Origin: Burkholderia sp. Ac-20365
GTDB taxonomy: Bacteria; Pseudomonadota; Gammaproteobacteria; Burkholderiales; Burkholderiaceae
DNA length: 64,000 nt
Direction: 5' to 3'
NCBI RefSeq assembly: GCF_017104715.1
Contig: NZ_JAAGPI010000002.1
Coordinates: 310,001-374,000 of the forward strand
A program made the position numbers and the translations under genes. Positions 7,606-17,036 of the stretch are shown one piece after another; within the stretch, counting starts at the first letter, position 1, and the number at the start of each line of letters is the position of its first letter. The notes under the pieces were generated by a model. That model did no database searches. It was not told the origin of the DNA and saw only the letters and a program-made list of their open reading frames with translations.

Positions 7606-9288
7606 ATGCTGATTCTGCTGAACCTGTTGTCGGGAGTCGCGTTGCTGGTATGGGGCACGCATATCGTGCGCACCGGCATTCTGCGCGTGTGGGGCGCCGA
7701 TCTGCGCCGCGCGCTGGCGCGCAGCACGAATAGTCGTGCAAAGGCCTTCGCAGCAGGTGTCGGCGTCACGAGTCTCGTGCAAAGCAGCAATGCCACGGCG
7801 ATGATCGTCACGTCGTTCGCGGCCCAAGGCATGCTGCCGCTGGCCAGCGGTCTCGCCATCATGCTCGGCGCGGATGTCGGCACTTCGCTGATGGCGCGCA
7901 TTCTCACGCTCGATCTGTCGTGGCTCTCGCCATGTCTGATCGTCTTCGGTGTGCCGCTCTTCCTCTCCCGCAAGCAGAACCGTCTTGGTCAGGTCGGCCG
8001 CACGGCCATCGGCCTGGGGTTAATACTGCTCGCGCTCCATCTGATCGTAGAAGCCGCGCAACCGATGACACAAGGCGCCGGCGTGCGCGTGATGTTCGGC
8101 GCGCTCACGGGCGACACGATGCTCGACGCGCTGGTCGGCGCGACCTTCGCGGTTATTTCGTATTCGAGTCTCGCAGCCGTGCTGCTGACGGCGACGCTCG
8201 CATCGTCGGGTGTGATCTCGCTGAAGGTGGCGCTGTGTCTCGTGATCGGCGCCAATCTCGGTAGCGGTCTGCTCGCGTTGGCGGGCACAGTCGCGCAGAA
8301 CCCGGCGGCGCGCCGTCTCGCGCTCGGCAGCCTGGCCTTCAAGCTTGCGGGCGCGTTCCTGATTCTGCCGTTCGCGCCGCTGCTCGCGCGCGGTCTGCCT
8401 GTGCTGATCAACAATCCGCGCGAGGCCGTGGTCGGTTTCCATGTGATCTACAACACGCTGCGCTGCTGTGCGTGCATGCCGCTGATCGATGCCGTCGCGC
8501 GCGTGTGCCATCGTGTGTTGCCGGATCGGCCGGATCCGAACGGTCAGCTTCGGCCGATGCATCTCGATACCGCGTCGCTTGCAACGCCTACACTCGCGCT
8601 GTCGAACGCCGCGCGTGAAGTGCTGCGCATCGGCGATATCGTGCGGGCGATGCTCGACAACGTCTCGCATCTGATCCATCACAACGATCTGGCGAGAGCG
8701 CGCGACACGATCCGCATGGATGACGACGTCGATCATCTGTATGCCGAAGTCAAAGGCTATCTCGCGCGTATTTCGCGCGAGCAGCTCGACGACGCCGACA
8801 GCCGCCGCTGGACCGACATCATCGCGCTGACTATCAACCTCGAACACGCGGGCGACATCATCGAGCGCATCGTCACCGATATCGAAGAGAAGAAGATCGC
8901 GCACCGGCTCGCGTTTTCGGAAGAAGGCCTCAATGAACTCGACGATCTGCATACGCGGCTCGTCGGTAATCTTCAGTTAGGCATGTCGGTGTTTCTGAAC
9001 AACGATCTGCGCTGCGCGGAATTGCTGCTCGCCGAGAAAGAGCGCTTCCGCGATCTGGAGCGCGCGTATTCGTACAAGCATCTGGACCGGCTCGCCGGTC
9101 AGACCTTGCGCAGCGTCGAAACGAGCGCGCTGCATCTCGATGTGATCAGCGACATGAAGCGGCTCAACTCGCTGTTCTGTTCCACAGCGTATCCCGTGCT
9201 CGACGCGGCGGGCGCGCTGCACGATACGCGCTTGCGCAAGCGCATGCATGAAGCCGCACCTGTCGTGAGCGAGCATCAGCAGTCGTGA
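7606..9288 (+). CDS. Na+/phosphate cotransporter family protein with PhoU-like tail
   Basis: This 560-residue inner-membrane protein belongs to the NptA/PNaS family. The QSSNA signature is at 59-63 and a related SYSSLAAV segment near residue 183 marks the second half of the inverted repeat. About eight hydrophobic segments fill residues 1-310. The cytoplasmic C-terminal part (about 345-545) is helical with PhoU-like repeats (IVRAMLDN...). A GTG at 7600 is also in frame, but the ATG at 7606 is more likely. It probably moves phosphate; the neighbouring glycerophosphodiester locus fits phosphate supply. Confidence 0.88.
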   Translation: MLILLNLLSGVALLVWGTHIVRTGILRVWGADLRRALARSTNSRAKAFAAGVGVTSLVQSSNATAMIVTSFAAQGMLPLASGLAIMLGADVGTSLMARILTLDLSWLSPCLIVFGVPLFLSRKQNRLGQVGRTAIGLGLILLALHLIVEAAQPMTQGAGVRVMFGALTGDTMLDALVGATFAVISYSSLAAVLLTATLASSGVISLKVALCLVIGANLGSGLLALAGTVAQNPAARRLALGSLAFKLAGAFLILPFAPLLARGLPVLINNPREAVVGFHVIYNTLRCCACMPLIDAVARVCHRVLPDRPDPNGQLRPMHLDTASLATPTLALSNAAREVLRIGDIVRAMLDNVSHLIHHNDLARARDTIRMDDDVDHLYAEVKGYLARISREQLDDADSRRWTDIIALTINLEHAGDIIERIVTDIEEKKIAHRLAFSEEGLNELDDLHTRLVGNLQLGMSVFLNNDLRCAELLLAEKERFRDLERAYSYKHLDRLAGQTLRSVETSALHLDVISDMKRLNSLFCSTAYPVLDAAGALHDTRLRKRMHEAAPVVSEHQQS

Positions 9289-9306
9289 CCGCGCGAGCAG
9301 GCAACA

Positions 9307-10080
9307 TCACGCGAGTATCACCTTGCCCACCTTGCGCTTGAGTTGCGCGAAGGCCGCGACGTCCGTCGCTTTGCGATTGGTGATCAGCAGGTCGATCTTT
9401 TCGGGCGCGCAGTACGCGATGCGGCTGCGCTGTCCGATCTTGCTGTAGTCCGCGAGTATCACGACGCTGTCCGCATTAGCGACCATCGCACGCGCGACTT
9501 CCGTCTCCGCGCGGTCGTAGTTGCTCGCGCCATGCTTCGGATCGACGCCCACGGGCGACAGCAGCGCCATATCCGCGCGATAGCGCTGGATGTCGAGAAT
9601 GGTCGTGTCGCCCGTTGTCGATAGCGCGCGGTCGCTGATCGAGCCGCCCAGCAATATGACTTCGTTCGCCGGCGACTCGCGCTTGTCCGGCGCGCCGCGC
9701 ATTGTCATCGCGACATCGATCGAGTTGGTGATGATGGTCAGGTTCGCGAGCTTCGCGAGTTCATCGGCGAGCGCGGCTGTCGTCGTGCCCGCGTCGATGA
9801 AAAGCGTTTGCCCGCTCGCAACCACACTGGTTGCCGCCTTCGCAATCGCTTTCTTCGACTTCACGTGCGACTGCGCGCGTTCGGCGATAGGCGCTTCGTC
9901 GGCGGGCTTGATCGCGCCGCCATGCACGCGGCGCAGTTCCCCGAGCGCTTCGAGATCGAGCAGATCGCGCCGCACCGTTTCGCGCGATACGCCGAGGTCC
10001 GCCATGATGCGCTCGGTGGACACGCGTTTGAGTGTCGAAAGCAGCGCCCGTATGCGCTGATGACGGTCTTCCTGCCACAT
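9307..10080 (-). CDS. DeoR-family transcriptional regulator
   Basis: This 257-residue protein has the DeoR layout: an N-terminal HTH (about 5-55, with VSRETVRRDLLDLEALGELRRVHGG) and a DeoR C-terminal sensor domain with the phosphosugar-binding IDAGTTT (about 95-101) and ILADYSKIG. It is divergent from the glycerophosphodiester phosphodiesterase and ABC transporter genes, so it probably represses them and responds to a phosphorylated metabolite such as glycerol 3-phosphate. That effector is inferred from context only. Confidence 0.87.
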   Translation of the reverse strand: MWQEDRHQRIRALLSTLKRVSTERIMADLGVSRETVRRDLLDLEALGELRRVHGGAIKPADEAPIAERAQSHVKSKKAIAKAATSVVASGQTLFIDAGTTTAALADELAKLANLTIITNSIDVAMTMRGAPDKRESPANEVILLGGSISDRALSTTGDTTILDIQRYRADMALLSPVGVDPKHGASNYDRAETEVARAMVANADSVVILADYSKIGQRSRIAYCAPEKIDLLITNRKATDVAAFAQLKRKVGKVILA

Positions 10081-10331
10081 GCGTATCGTTCCTCGCCTGT
10101 TCGTATTTAACGTTTTGTGCGCTGCCCGTTTGCGCAGTCCGCTATCCGTGTTCTTACGTATAAACCACTACCAATGGAATATGTCCAGGCGATGTCAAAA
10201 CGCATGTCGGCGCCTTGCTTTGTGCAGTTTGCGGTTGTATTTTTTTGGGAGCTTGCAACTTTGGGTATTTGTATTTAGCCTTCGCATTTTGAGACATTCG
10301 CGCCCGATTTGAAACATCGCGAACAGCAGAT

Positions 10332-10345
10332 TTTCGAAAACGAAA
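10332..10345. promoter_or_regulatory. Candidate DeoR-type operator
   Basis: The inverted repeat TTTCG-AAAA-CGAAA lies in the 452-bp divergent region between the DeoR gene and the phosphodiesterase gene. Many DeoR proteins of the GlpR type bind TTCG-rich sites, so it is a reasonable operator. The rest of 10081-10532 is AT-richer than its surroundings and should hold both promoters, but I cannot place them firmly. Confidence 0.35.
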
Positions 10346-10532
10346 TGAAATATCCGCTGTGCAATGTTCCCCGGGGTTCGGGGCGCCGCGGATGTCGTGC
10401 AATGACAAGCTTGCGTCGCATCGCGCATGGAAGACCATCCGTTCGCGATCCTCAGAATAAGATACAACGGTGCAGTGACGCGCCGTCGCGCGCAGGCCGC
10501 AGTTCCATCAGAACTTTGTGAAGGCAAGCACG

Positions 10533-11297
10533 ATGGGCAACGGGATCGATCAGGCATTATCCGCAGACTGGCCGTATCCACGGCGCGTCGCGCATCGCAT
10601 CGGCGGCAAGCTTGCGCCGGAGAACACGCTGGCGGGCTTCGACATGTGCGCCCGCTTCGGCTACCGGATGATCGAGTTCGACGCGAAGCTTTCTTCGGAC
10701 GATCAGATCTTCCTGCTGCACGACGACGACCTCGACCGCACGACCAACGGTCACGGCCCGGCCGCGCAACACACATGGCACCAGCTTGCATCGCTCGATG
10801 CCGGCGCATGGTTCGACGCACGCTTCGCCGACGAACGGCTGCCGACGCTCGCCCAAGTCGCGGCGCGCTGCGCAAGCGAAGCGATTGCAGCAAACATTGA
10901 AATCAAGCCGTGTCCCGGCCGCGATGAAATCACCGGGCGCCTTGTCGCGCTCGCAGCAAAAGACCTGTGGCGCACGCAGAAACCGTTGCTGTCGTCGTTC
11001 TCATTCGAAGCGCTCAAAGCCGCCCGCGATGCCGCACCGTCGTTGCCGCGCGGCATGCTGTTCGAAGCGCTGCCCGACGACTGGCTCGCGATCGTGCGCG
11101 AACTCGCGTGCGTGTCGCTGCACGCCGACCATCATCATCTGACCCAACAGAATGTCCGCGCGATCCGCGAAGCCGGCTTGCGCGTGCTTGCGTACACGGT
11201 GAACGATCCCGCGCGCGCCAGCGAACTCGCGAAGTGGGGCGTTGACATGATTTGTACCGATCGCCTCGATATGATCGGCGCGGACGTCGTCAGCTAA
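10533..11297 (+). CDS. ugpQ: Glycerophosphodiester phosphodiesterase
   Basis: This 254-residue enzyme splits glycerophosphodiesters into glycerol 3-phosphate and an alcohol. The GDPD motif is intact: His21-Arg22 with LAPENT at 27-32, Glu48 and Asp50 (MIEFDAK), and His63-Asp64 (LLHDDDLDRTTNG). There is no signal peptide, so it works in the cytoplasm after uptake, like E. coli UgpQ. A GTG five codons upstream (10518) is possible; ATG 10533 has an AAGG 8 nt before it. It heads the ABC importer genes and is probably in one operon with them. Confidence 0.92.
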   Translation: MGNGIDQALSADWPYPRRVAHRIGGKLAPENTLAGFDMCARFGYRMIEFDAKLSSDDQIFLLHDDDLDRTTNGHGPAAQHTWHQLASLDAGAWFDARFADERLPTLAQVAARCASEAIAANIEIKPCPGRDEITGRLVALAAKDLWRTQKPLLSSFSFEALKAARDAAPSLPRGMLFEALPDDWLAIVRELACVSLHADHHHLTQQNVRAIREAGLRVLAYTVNDPARASELAKWGVDMICTDRLDMIGADVVS

Positions 11298-11372
11298 CCA
11301 GAAGCAGGCATTGCAAGACGTCGATAAGCAGCTTTCCTAACGTAGCAATTTTCGGCAGAGGATGAGAAAACT

Positions 11373-12479
11373 ATGAAACCGACCACGTTGCGTTGTTTCA
11401 TTTCGGCGTCGGCGCTGGCCGGCGTGGCCACCGCGGGGAACGCCGTCGCAGCGCCGCCCGATGCGCTCGTTGCAGCGGCGAAGCAGGAAGGGCAACTCAC
11501 CGTGATCGCGCTGCCGCACGACTGGTGCGGCTATGGTCCGATGATCGCGGACTTCCAGAAGAAGTACGGCATCAAGATTAACGAACTGAACCCGGATGCA
11601 GGTTCGGGCGACGAAGTCGAAGCGATCAAGGCGAACAAGGGCAACAAGGGCCCGCAGGCGCCCGACGTGATCGACGTCGGTCTGTCGTTCGGTCCTGCCG
11701 CGAAGGCGCAAGGCCTGCTGCAGCCGTACAAGGTGTCGACGTGGAAGTCGATTTCGAACGAAAACAAGGATCCCGAAGGCTACTGGACGGGCGATTACTA
11801 CGGCGTGCTGTCGTTCGAAGTGAACGCCGACATGATCGACAAGGTCCCGACCGACTGGGCCGATCTGCAGAAGGCCGACTACAAGAACGCCGTGTCGCTC
11901 GCGGGCGATCCGCGCTCGGCGAACCAGGCGATCCAGGGCGTGTACGCCGCCGGTCTGTCGGCTTCGAAGGGCGATGCGAGCAAGGCTGCGCAAGCCGGTC
12001 TCAAGTACTTCGCCGACCTGAACAAGAACGGCAACTTCGTGCCGGTGATCGGCAAAGCGGCATCGCTTGCGCAAGGCACGACGCCGATCATCGTGCGCTG
12101 GGACTACAACGCGCTCGCCGACCGCGACACGCTGAAGGGCAACCCGAAGGTGCAGGTGGTCGTGCCGAAGACGGGCGTGGTCGCAGGCGTCTACGTGCAG
12201 GCGATCAGCGCGTACGCGCCGCACCCGAACGCTGCGAAGCTGTGGCTGGAATACCTGTACTCGGACGAAGGCCAGATCGGCTGGCTGACGGGCTACTGCC
12301 ACCCGATCCGCTACAACGAACTGGTGTCGCAGAAGAAGGTGCCGCAGGCACTGCTCGACAAGCTGCCGCCCGCATCCGCGTACAAGAACGCGGTGTTCCC
12401 GACGCTGCAGCAACAGGACGCGACGAAGGAAGTCGTGACGAAGCAGTGGGACTCCGTGGTCGGCGCGAACGTCAAGTAA
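11373..12479 (+). CDS. ABC transporter periplasmic substrate-binding protein
   Basis: The 368-residue protein has a signal peptide ending near NAVAA (23-27) and then a family-1 extracellular solute-binding fold of the type found with putrescine-, iron- and phosphonate-like importers. There is no lipobox Cys. It lies 75 bp after the phosphodiesterase gene and 99 bp before the first permease. The operon suggests that it binds a glycerophosphodiester or glycerol 3-phosphate; the sequence alone does not show the ligand. Confidence 0.87.
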   Translation: MKPTTLRCFISASALAGVATAGNAVAAPPDALVAAAKQEGQLTVIALPHDWCGYGPMIADFQKKYGIKINELNPDAGSGDEVEAIKANKGNKGPQAPDVIDVGLSFGPAAKAQGLLQPYKVSTWKSISNENKDPEGYWTGDYYGVLSFEVNADMIDKVPTDWADLQKADYKNAVSLAGDPRSANQAIQGVYAAGLSASKGDASKAAQAGLKYFADLNKNGNFVPVIGKAASLAQGTTPIIVRWDYNALADRDTLKGNPKVQVVVPKTGVVAGVYVQAISAYAPHPNAAKLWLEYLYSDEGQIGWLTGYCHPIRYNELVSQKKVPQALLDKLPPASAYKNAVFPTLQQQDATKEVVTKQWDSVVGANVK

Positions 12480-12578
12480 GCGTGATGTGATCCGGCGATG
12501 CGGGTCGCGCTGCGCGCCCGCATCGCACGCCGGTCAAAACGGCGAGACGAAGCGGTTGAGTCTGTTCGAGGGTAAGTT

Positions 12579-13520
12579 ATGAGCGCTTCATCGGAAGCCG
12601 GGCCGGGCGGTCAGCCGGACCTGATGGTTCCGTCCGTGCCGCAACCAGCGCCGAAGGTCGACGGCCCGGGCCGGGCGTCGCCCATCTGGACGTATATCGG
12701 CGTGATGCCGTTCTTCATCTTCGCGCTGCTGTTCCTGATTCTGCCGACGGGCTTCCTGATGGTCGGCGCGTTCCAGGACGCGCAAGGCCACTTCACGTTC
12801 GCCAATATGCGCGAGCTGTTCCAGGAAGGCACGATGGACGCCTACTGGATCAGCTTCAAGGTCAGTGCGGCATCGTCGATCGGCGGTGCGGTGCTTGGCT
12901 CGCTGCTCGCGTGGGCGGCCGTGCACGGCAAGCTGCCGGGCTGGATTCGTCCGACACTGCTGACGTTTTCGGGCGTCGCATCGAATTTCGCGGGCGTGCC
13001 GCTCGCGTTCGCATTCATCTGCACGCTCGGGCGCGTCGGCCTCGTGACGGTGCTGCTGAAGAAGTATGCGGACGTCAATCTTTACTCGACGGGCTTCAGC
13101 ATCCTGAGCTTCTGGGGCCTGACGATTACCTATCTGTATTTCCAGATTCCGTTGATGGTGCTGATCATCACGCCCGCGCTCGACGGTCTGAAGCGCGAAT
13201 GGCGTGAAGCCTGCGATTGCCTAGGCGGCACCGCGTATCAGTACTGGCGCTATGTGGCGCTGCCGGTGTTGTGGCCGAGCGTGCTCGGCGCGACGCTGCT
13301 GCTGTTCGCGAACTCGTTCGGTGCGGTGGCGACAGCGTATGCGCTGACGGGCAGCTCGCTGAACATCGTGACCATCCTGCTGTACGCACAGATTCGCGGC
13401 GACGTGCTGCACAACCAGAACCTCGGCTACGCACTCGCGCTCGGCATGATTCTCGTGACCGGGTTGTCGAACGGCGGTTATATCTGGCTGCGTTCGCGCG
13501 CCGAAAGGGGACGCCGATGA
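12579..13520 (+). CDS. ABC transporter permease (first)
   Basis: This 313-residue inner-membrane protein has an N-terminal polar stretch (about 1-35) followed by six hydrophobic segments. The cytoplasmic EAA loop is visible as EWREACDCLGGTAYQYWRYV (about 207-226), which docks on the ATPase. Its last codons overlap the start of the second permease (ATGA at 13517-13520), so the two are translationally coupled and probably form a heterodimer. It is related to the CysU/PotB type. Confidence 0.88.
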   Translation: MSASSEAGPGGQPDLMVPSVPQPAPKVDGPGRASPIWTYIGVMPFFIFALLFLILPTGFLMVGAFQDAQGHFTFANMRELFQEGTMDAYWISFKVSAASSIGGAVLGSLLAWAAVHGKLPGWIRPTLLTFSGVASNFAGVPLAFAFICTLGRVGLVTVLLKKYADVNLYSTGFSILSFWGLTITYLYFQIPLMVLIITPALDGLKREWREACDCLGGTAYQYWRYVALPVLWPSVLGATLLLFANSFGAVATAYALTGSSLNIVTILLYAQIRGDVLHNQNLGYALALGMILVTGLSNGGYIWLRSRAERGRR

Positions 13521-14308
13521 ACAGGCAATCGCGCGTGGGCGCCTGGACGGCGATGATCGTCGGCTCCCTGTACTTTCTGATTCCGCTGATCGCGACCTTC
13601 GAATTCAGTCTGCGCATGCGCCGCGGCACGTACAGCTTCGACGCGTACAAGGTCGTGCTCACCGACGCGCATTTCCAGGCGTCGTTCGGTTATTCGATTC
13701 TGATGGCGTTGCTGACGATCATCGTCGGCGTGCTGCTCGTCGTGCCGACGGCGTACTGGGTGCAACTGCGTCTGCCGAAGCTGCGCGGCATCGTCGAGTT
13801 CATCACGTTGCTGCCGCTCGTGGTGCCCGCCATCGTGATCGTGTTCGGCTATCTGCGCATTTACAACAGCAGTTCGATCCTGCCGCTCACGGCGAACGAA
13901 CGCGCGACCGATCTGCTGCTCGTATTCGGCTACGTGACGCTGTCGCTGCCGTACATGTACCGCGCGGTCGACGCAGGCCTGCGTGCCGTCGATATCCGCT
14001 CGCTGACGGAAGCGGCCGAATGTCTCGGCGCGAACTGGCCGACCATTCTCTTCAAGGTGATCTTTCCGAACATCCGCTCGGGCATCCTGTCGGGCGCGTT
14101 CCTCACCTTTGCCGTCGTGATCGGCGAATTCACGCTGGCGAGCCTGCTCGACCGGCCCGCGTTCGGCCCGTATCTGCAGCTGATCGGCGCGAACCGGGCG
14201 TACGAGCCGTCGGCACTCGCCATCATCGCGTTCGCGGTCACGTGGGCGTCGATGGGATTGATCCAGGTATTCGGCTCTGCGCGCACGCTTGCCGCGCAGA
14301 AACCCTGA
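13517..14308 (+). CDS. ABC transporter permease (second)
   Basis: The 263-residue protein starts at an ATG overlapping the stop of the first permease, with an SD (AAAGGGG) 6 nt before it; a longer open frame to 13217 is only overlap. It has six predicted helices and an EAA-type loop (SLTEAAECLGANWPTILFKV). It is related to the PotC/CysW type and pairs with the first permease in the membrane channel. Confidence 0.88.
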   Translation: MNRQSRVGAWTAMIVGSLYFLIPLIATFEFSLRMRRGTYSFDAYKVVLTDAHFQASFGYSILMALLTIIVGVLLVVPTAYWVQLRLPKLRGIVEFITLLPLVVPAIVIVFGYLRIYNSSSILPLTANERATDLLLVFGYVTLSLPYMYRAVDAGLRAVDIRSLTEAAECLGANWPTILFKVIFPNIRSGILSGAFLTFAVVIGEFTLASLLDRPAFGPYLQLIGANRAYEPSALAIIAFAVTWASMGLIQVFGSARTLAAQKP

Positions 14309-14328
14309 TGTTGAATTGAGGCATCGTC

Positions 14329-15402
14329 ATGGCATTTCTTGAAATCGAAAACCTGCACAAGACGTTCGGCGCGAACACGGCCTTGCATCACTTCGACATG
14401 AAGATCGAGCGCGGCGAGTTCATCACCTTTCTCGGGCCGTCCGGCTGCGGCAAGACAACCGTGCTGCGGATGATCGCCGGCTTCGAGACGCCGACGCGCG
14501 GCACGATCCGTCTCGACGGCCGCGATGTCACGTATCTGCGCACGCGGCAGCGCAACGTCGGCATGGTGTTTCAGGCGTACGCGCTGTTTCCGAACATGAC
14601 GGTGGCGGACAACATCGGCTTTGGGCTGAAGATCGCGCATCGTCCGCAAGTCGAGATCAAGAAGCGCGTCGATGAAATGCTGCAACTGATCAAGCTGCCG
14701 CATCTGGGCGAGCGGTATCCGTGGCAGCTGTCGGGCGGGCAGCAGCAGCGCGTTGCGCTGGCGCGCGCGCTCGCGAGCAAGCCGCAAGTGCTGCTGCTCG
14801 ACGAACCGCTGTCGGCGCTCGATGCGAAGATCCGCATTTCGCTGCGTCAGGACATTCGCGCGCTGCAACGCGAACTCGGCATCACGTCGATTTTCGTCAC
14901 GCACGATCAGGAAGAGGCGCTGTCGATTTCCGACCGCATCGTCGTGATGAACGAGGGCCGCGTCGAGCAGGTTGGCACGCCGCTCGAAATCTACAACTAT
15001 CCGCGCACGCGCTTCGTGGCGTCGTTCGTCGGCACGCTGAACATTCTGTCGGGACATGTGGTCGATCCGGCCACAGGCCGCATGGCCATCGATGGCCAGG
15101 AACTGCGCACCACGCAACCGCTGCCCGCCGACGATGCCGGCAAGAAGCGCATGCTCGCGCTGCGTCCGGAAGCGATCGTGCTGGAACCGCCCGTCGCGGG
15201 CCGCAACACGCTGACGGCGACGGTCGAAGAGGTGAGCTTCCTCGGCGCGATCGTGCGCATCCGCACGCGCGTCAAAGACGAAGTCATTTCGCTCGATATC
15301 TTCAACGATCCGAACCGTCGTCTGCCGGAACGCGGTCAGCCGGTGGCGCTCGGTTTCTCGCATGAAAACCTGCTCGTGCTCGAAGAAGGCGCTCAGGGTT
15401 AG
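14329..15402 (+). CDS. ABC transporter ATP-binding protein
   Basis: The 357-residue ATPase of the PotA/UgpC class drives the importer. Walker A is GPSGCGKTT (36-44), the Q-loop Gln is Gln82, the signature is LSGGQ (134-138) and Walker B is VLLLDEP (154-160), followed by the D-loop SALD and the switch His in FVTHDQEE. The C-terminal third (about 240-350) is a TOBE domain that may take regulatory input. It closes the operon, 20 bp after the second permease. Confidence 0.93.
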   Translation: MAFLEIENLHKTFGANTALHHFDMKIERGEFITFLGPSGCGKTTVLRMIAGFETPTRGTIRLDGRDVTYLRTRQRNVGMVFQAYALFPNMTVADNIGFGLKIAHRPQVEIKKRVDEMLQLIKLPHLGERYPWQLSGGQQQRVALARALASKPQVLLLDEPLSALDAKIRISLRQDIRALQRELGITSIFVTHDQEEALSISDRIVVMNEGRVEQVGTPLEIYNYPRTRFVASFVGTLNILSGHVVDPATGRMAIDGQELRTTQPLPADDAGKKRMLALRPEAIVLEPPVAGRNTLTATVEEVSFLGAIVRIRTRVKDEVISLDIFNDPNRRLPERGQPVALGFSHENLLVLEEGAQG

Positions 15403-15429
15403 CCCTTAGCGGCGCGCCTACACTCGTCG

Positions 15430-15468
15430 GGGTTTCCGGACGTCCGGATTCCGGATTTCCGGAAACCC
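15430..15468. promoter_or_regulatory. Tandem TCCGGA repeat, probable DctD upstream activator site
   Basis: Four copies of the palindrome TCCGGA stand at 15435, 15443, 15450 and 15458, spaced 8, 7 and 8 bp. The whole is a larger inverted repeat with arms GGGTTTCCGG (15430-15439) and CCGGAAACCC (15459-15468). It lies about 70-110 bp upstream of the sigma-54 -24 element, the normal place for an enhancer-binding protein. Because it also lies just after the ABC operon, a terminator role is an alternative, but no T-run follows. Confidence 0.6.
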
Positions 15469-15536
15469 GGACGATTGCGTGCGTCAGCATCTGCAAAGTA
15501 TCTTAAAAATCAACGCACTAAGCTCGAAATAAAAGC

Positions 15537-15552
15537 TGGCATCGACCTTGCA
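15537..15552 (+). promoter_or_regulatory. Sigma-54 promoter of dctA
   Basis: TGGCATCGACCTTGCA has the -24 GG (15538-15539) and -12 GC (15550-15551) at the correct 10-bp internal spacing and matches the TGGCAC-N5-TTGCA consensus at every conserved base except the sixth. Transcription would start near 15563. This fits known DctB/DctD control of dctA through RpoN. Confidence 0.8.
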
Positions 15553-15604
15553 AAAAGAAAGCGCGGCTGCAAAGGCCCGTCTACTACAAAGCAAGGAGAC
15601 AACG

Positions 15605-15634
15605 ATGCTGAAGTTCCTGTTCTGGTCCCTCTGA
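15605..15634 (+). CDS. Nine-codon leader peptide before dctA
   Basis: The short frame encodes MLKFLFWSL and a stop. It is preceded by a strong SD (AAGGAG, 15593-15598) at 6 nt and lies inside the expected dctA leader, 42 nt after the predicted sigma-54 start site and 118 bp before the dctA codon. It is hydrophobic and has no recognised family. It could be a real leader peptide, a remnant or chance; only the good SD and its place support it. Confidence 0.35.
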   Translation: MLKFLFWSL

Positions 15635-15752
15635 TTTCGTCGTCTGTTCGCGGCTCAGCCTGCGCGCACGACGCACGTCAATTCGTTCGTCCATGTGATG
15701 CGTGGTCGGCCTTCGGTCCACCCAAGCTTTACTCCATTGCAGGAACACCATC

Positions 15753-17033
15753 GTGAAGAAACCCTTTTATAAAGTCCTCTACGTGCAGGTGATCTTCGCG
15801 ATCATCATCGGCATTGCGCTGGGGCACTTCTATCCCGCTCTCGCCACCGACATGAAGCCGCTCGGCGACGGGTTCATCAAGCTCATCAAGATGGTGATCG
15901 GACCGATCATCTTCTGTACCGTGGTCACGGGTATCGCGGGCATGGAAGACATGAAGAAGGTCGGGCGCGTCGGCGGCAAGGCGCTGCTGTACTTTGAAAT
16001 CGTCTCGACTTTCGCGCTGGTGCTCGGTCTCGCGGCCACGCACCTGTTGAAGCCGGGCGTCGGTTTCAACATCGATCCGGCGACGCTCGACGGCAAGGCT
16101 GTCGCGTCGTACGCAGCGAAGGCGCACGGCCAGACGACCGTCGACTTCTTCATGCACATCATTCCGGACACGCTGTCGTCGGCGTTCGCTCAGGGTGAAA
16201 TCCTGCAGATCCTGCTGATCGCGCTGCTGTTCGGCGCGGTGCTCGCGACGGCGGGCGACAAGGGCAAGCCGGTGGTGAACTTCATCGAAAGCCTGTCGCA
16301 CATCCTGTTCGGCATCGTGAAGATCATCACGAAGCTGGCGCCGATCGGCGCGTTCGGCGCGATGGCGTTCACGATCGGCAAGTACGGTATCGGCTCGCTG
16401 GTCCCGATGCTCAAGCTGATCGGCACGTTCTATCTGACGTCGATCGTGTTCGTGGTGGTGGTGCTCGGCATCATCGCGCGCGTGGTGGGCTTCAACATCC
16501 TGCGCTTCGTGGCGTACATCAAGGAAGAGATGCTAATCGTGCTGGGCACGAGCTCGTCGGAAGCGGCGCTGCCGCAACTGATGCTGAAGCTCGAAAAGCT
16601 CGGCTGCTCGCGCTCGGTGGTCGGTCTCGTGGTGCCGACGGGTTACTCGTTCAACCTCGACGGCACGAACATCTACATGACGATGGCCGTGCTGTTCATC
16701 GCGCAGGCGACCAACACCGATCTCACTTGGGGCCAGCAACTGACGCTGCTCGCGGTGACGATGCTGACGTCGAAGGGCGCGAGCGGCGTGACGGGCGCAG
16801 GCTTCATCACGCTGGCTGCCACGCTCGCCGTCGTGCCGACCATTCCGCTGTCGGGCATGGTGCTGATTCTCGGTATCGACCGCTTCATGAGCGAATGCCG
16901 CGCGCTGACGAACATCGTCGGCAACGGCGTGGCGACGATCGTCGTGTCGGCATGGGAAAAAGAACTGGACCGTACGAAGCTGCGCAATGAAATGCGCCGC
17001 GATGTGTCGGTCAGCGAAGCGGCCGAGGTCTGA
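15753..17033 (+). CDS. dctA: C4-dicarboxylate:proton/Na+ symporter
   Basis: DctA imports succinate, fumarate and malate across the inner membrane (DAACS family). The 426-residue product has the family features: the N-terminal [14 protein letters not shown], the serine-rich [11 protein letters not shown] loop and the [16 protein letters not shown] motif. I take the GTG at 15753 because AGGA stands 8 nt before it and the protein then begins as DctA normally does; an upstream in-frame start at 15702 adds unrelated residues. The dctB gene follows after 3 bp. It is probably sigma-54 and DctD dependent. Confidence 0.94.
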   Translation: MKKPFYKVLYVQVIFAIIIGIALGHFYPALATDMKPLGDGFIKLIKMVIGPIIFCTVVTGIAGMEDMKKVGRVGGKALLYFEIVSTFALVLGLAATHLLKPGVGFNIDPATLDGKAVASYAAKAHGQTTVDFFMHIIPDTLSSAFAQGEILQILLIALLFGAVLATAGDKGKPVVNFIESLSHILFGIVKIITKLAPIGAFGAMAFTIGKYGIGSLVPMLKLIGTFYLTSIVFVVVVLGIIARVVGFNILRFVAYIKEEMLIVLGTSSSEAALPQLMLKLEKLGCSRSVVGLVVPTGYSFNLDGTNIYMTMAVLFIAQATNTDLTWGQQLTLLAVTMLTSKGASGVTGAGFITLAATLAVVPTIPLSGMVLILGIDRFMSECRALTNIVGNGVATIVVSAWEKELDRTKLRNEMRRDVSVSEAAEV

Positions 17034-17036
17034 GCC

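Noticed and set aside
15430..15468. The TCCGGA inverted repeat as a plain terminator of the ABC operon
   Set aside because: It could fold, but no T-run follows and the four phased palindromes at enhancer distance from a sigma-54 promoter fit an activator site better. A double role is still possible.
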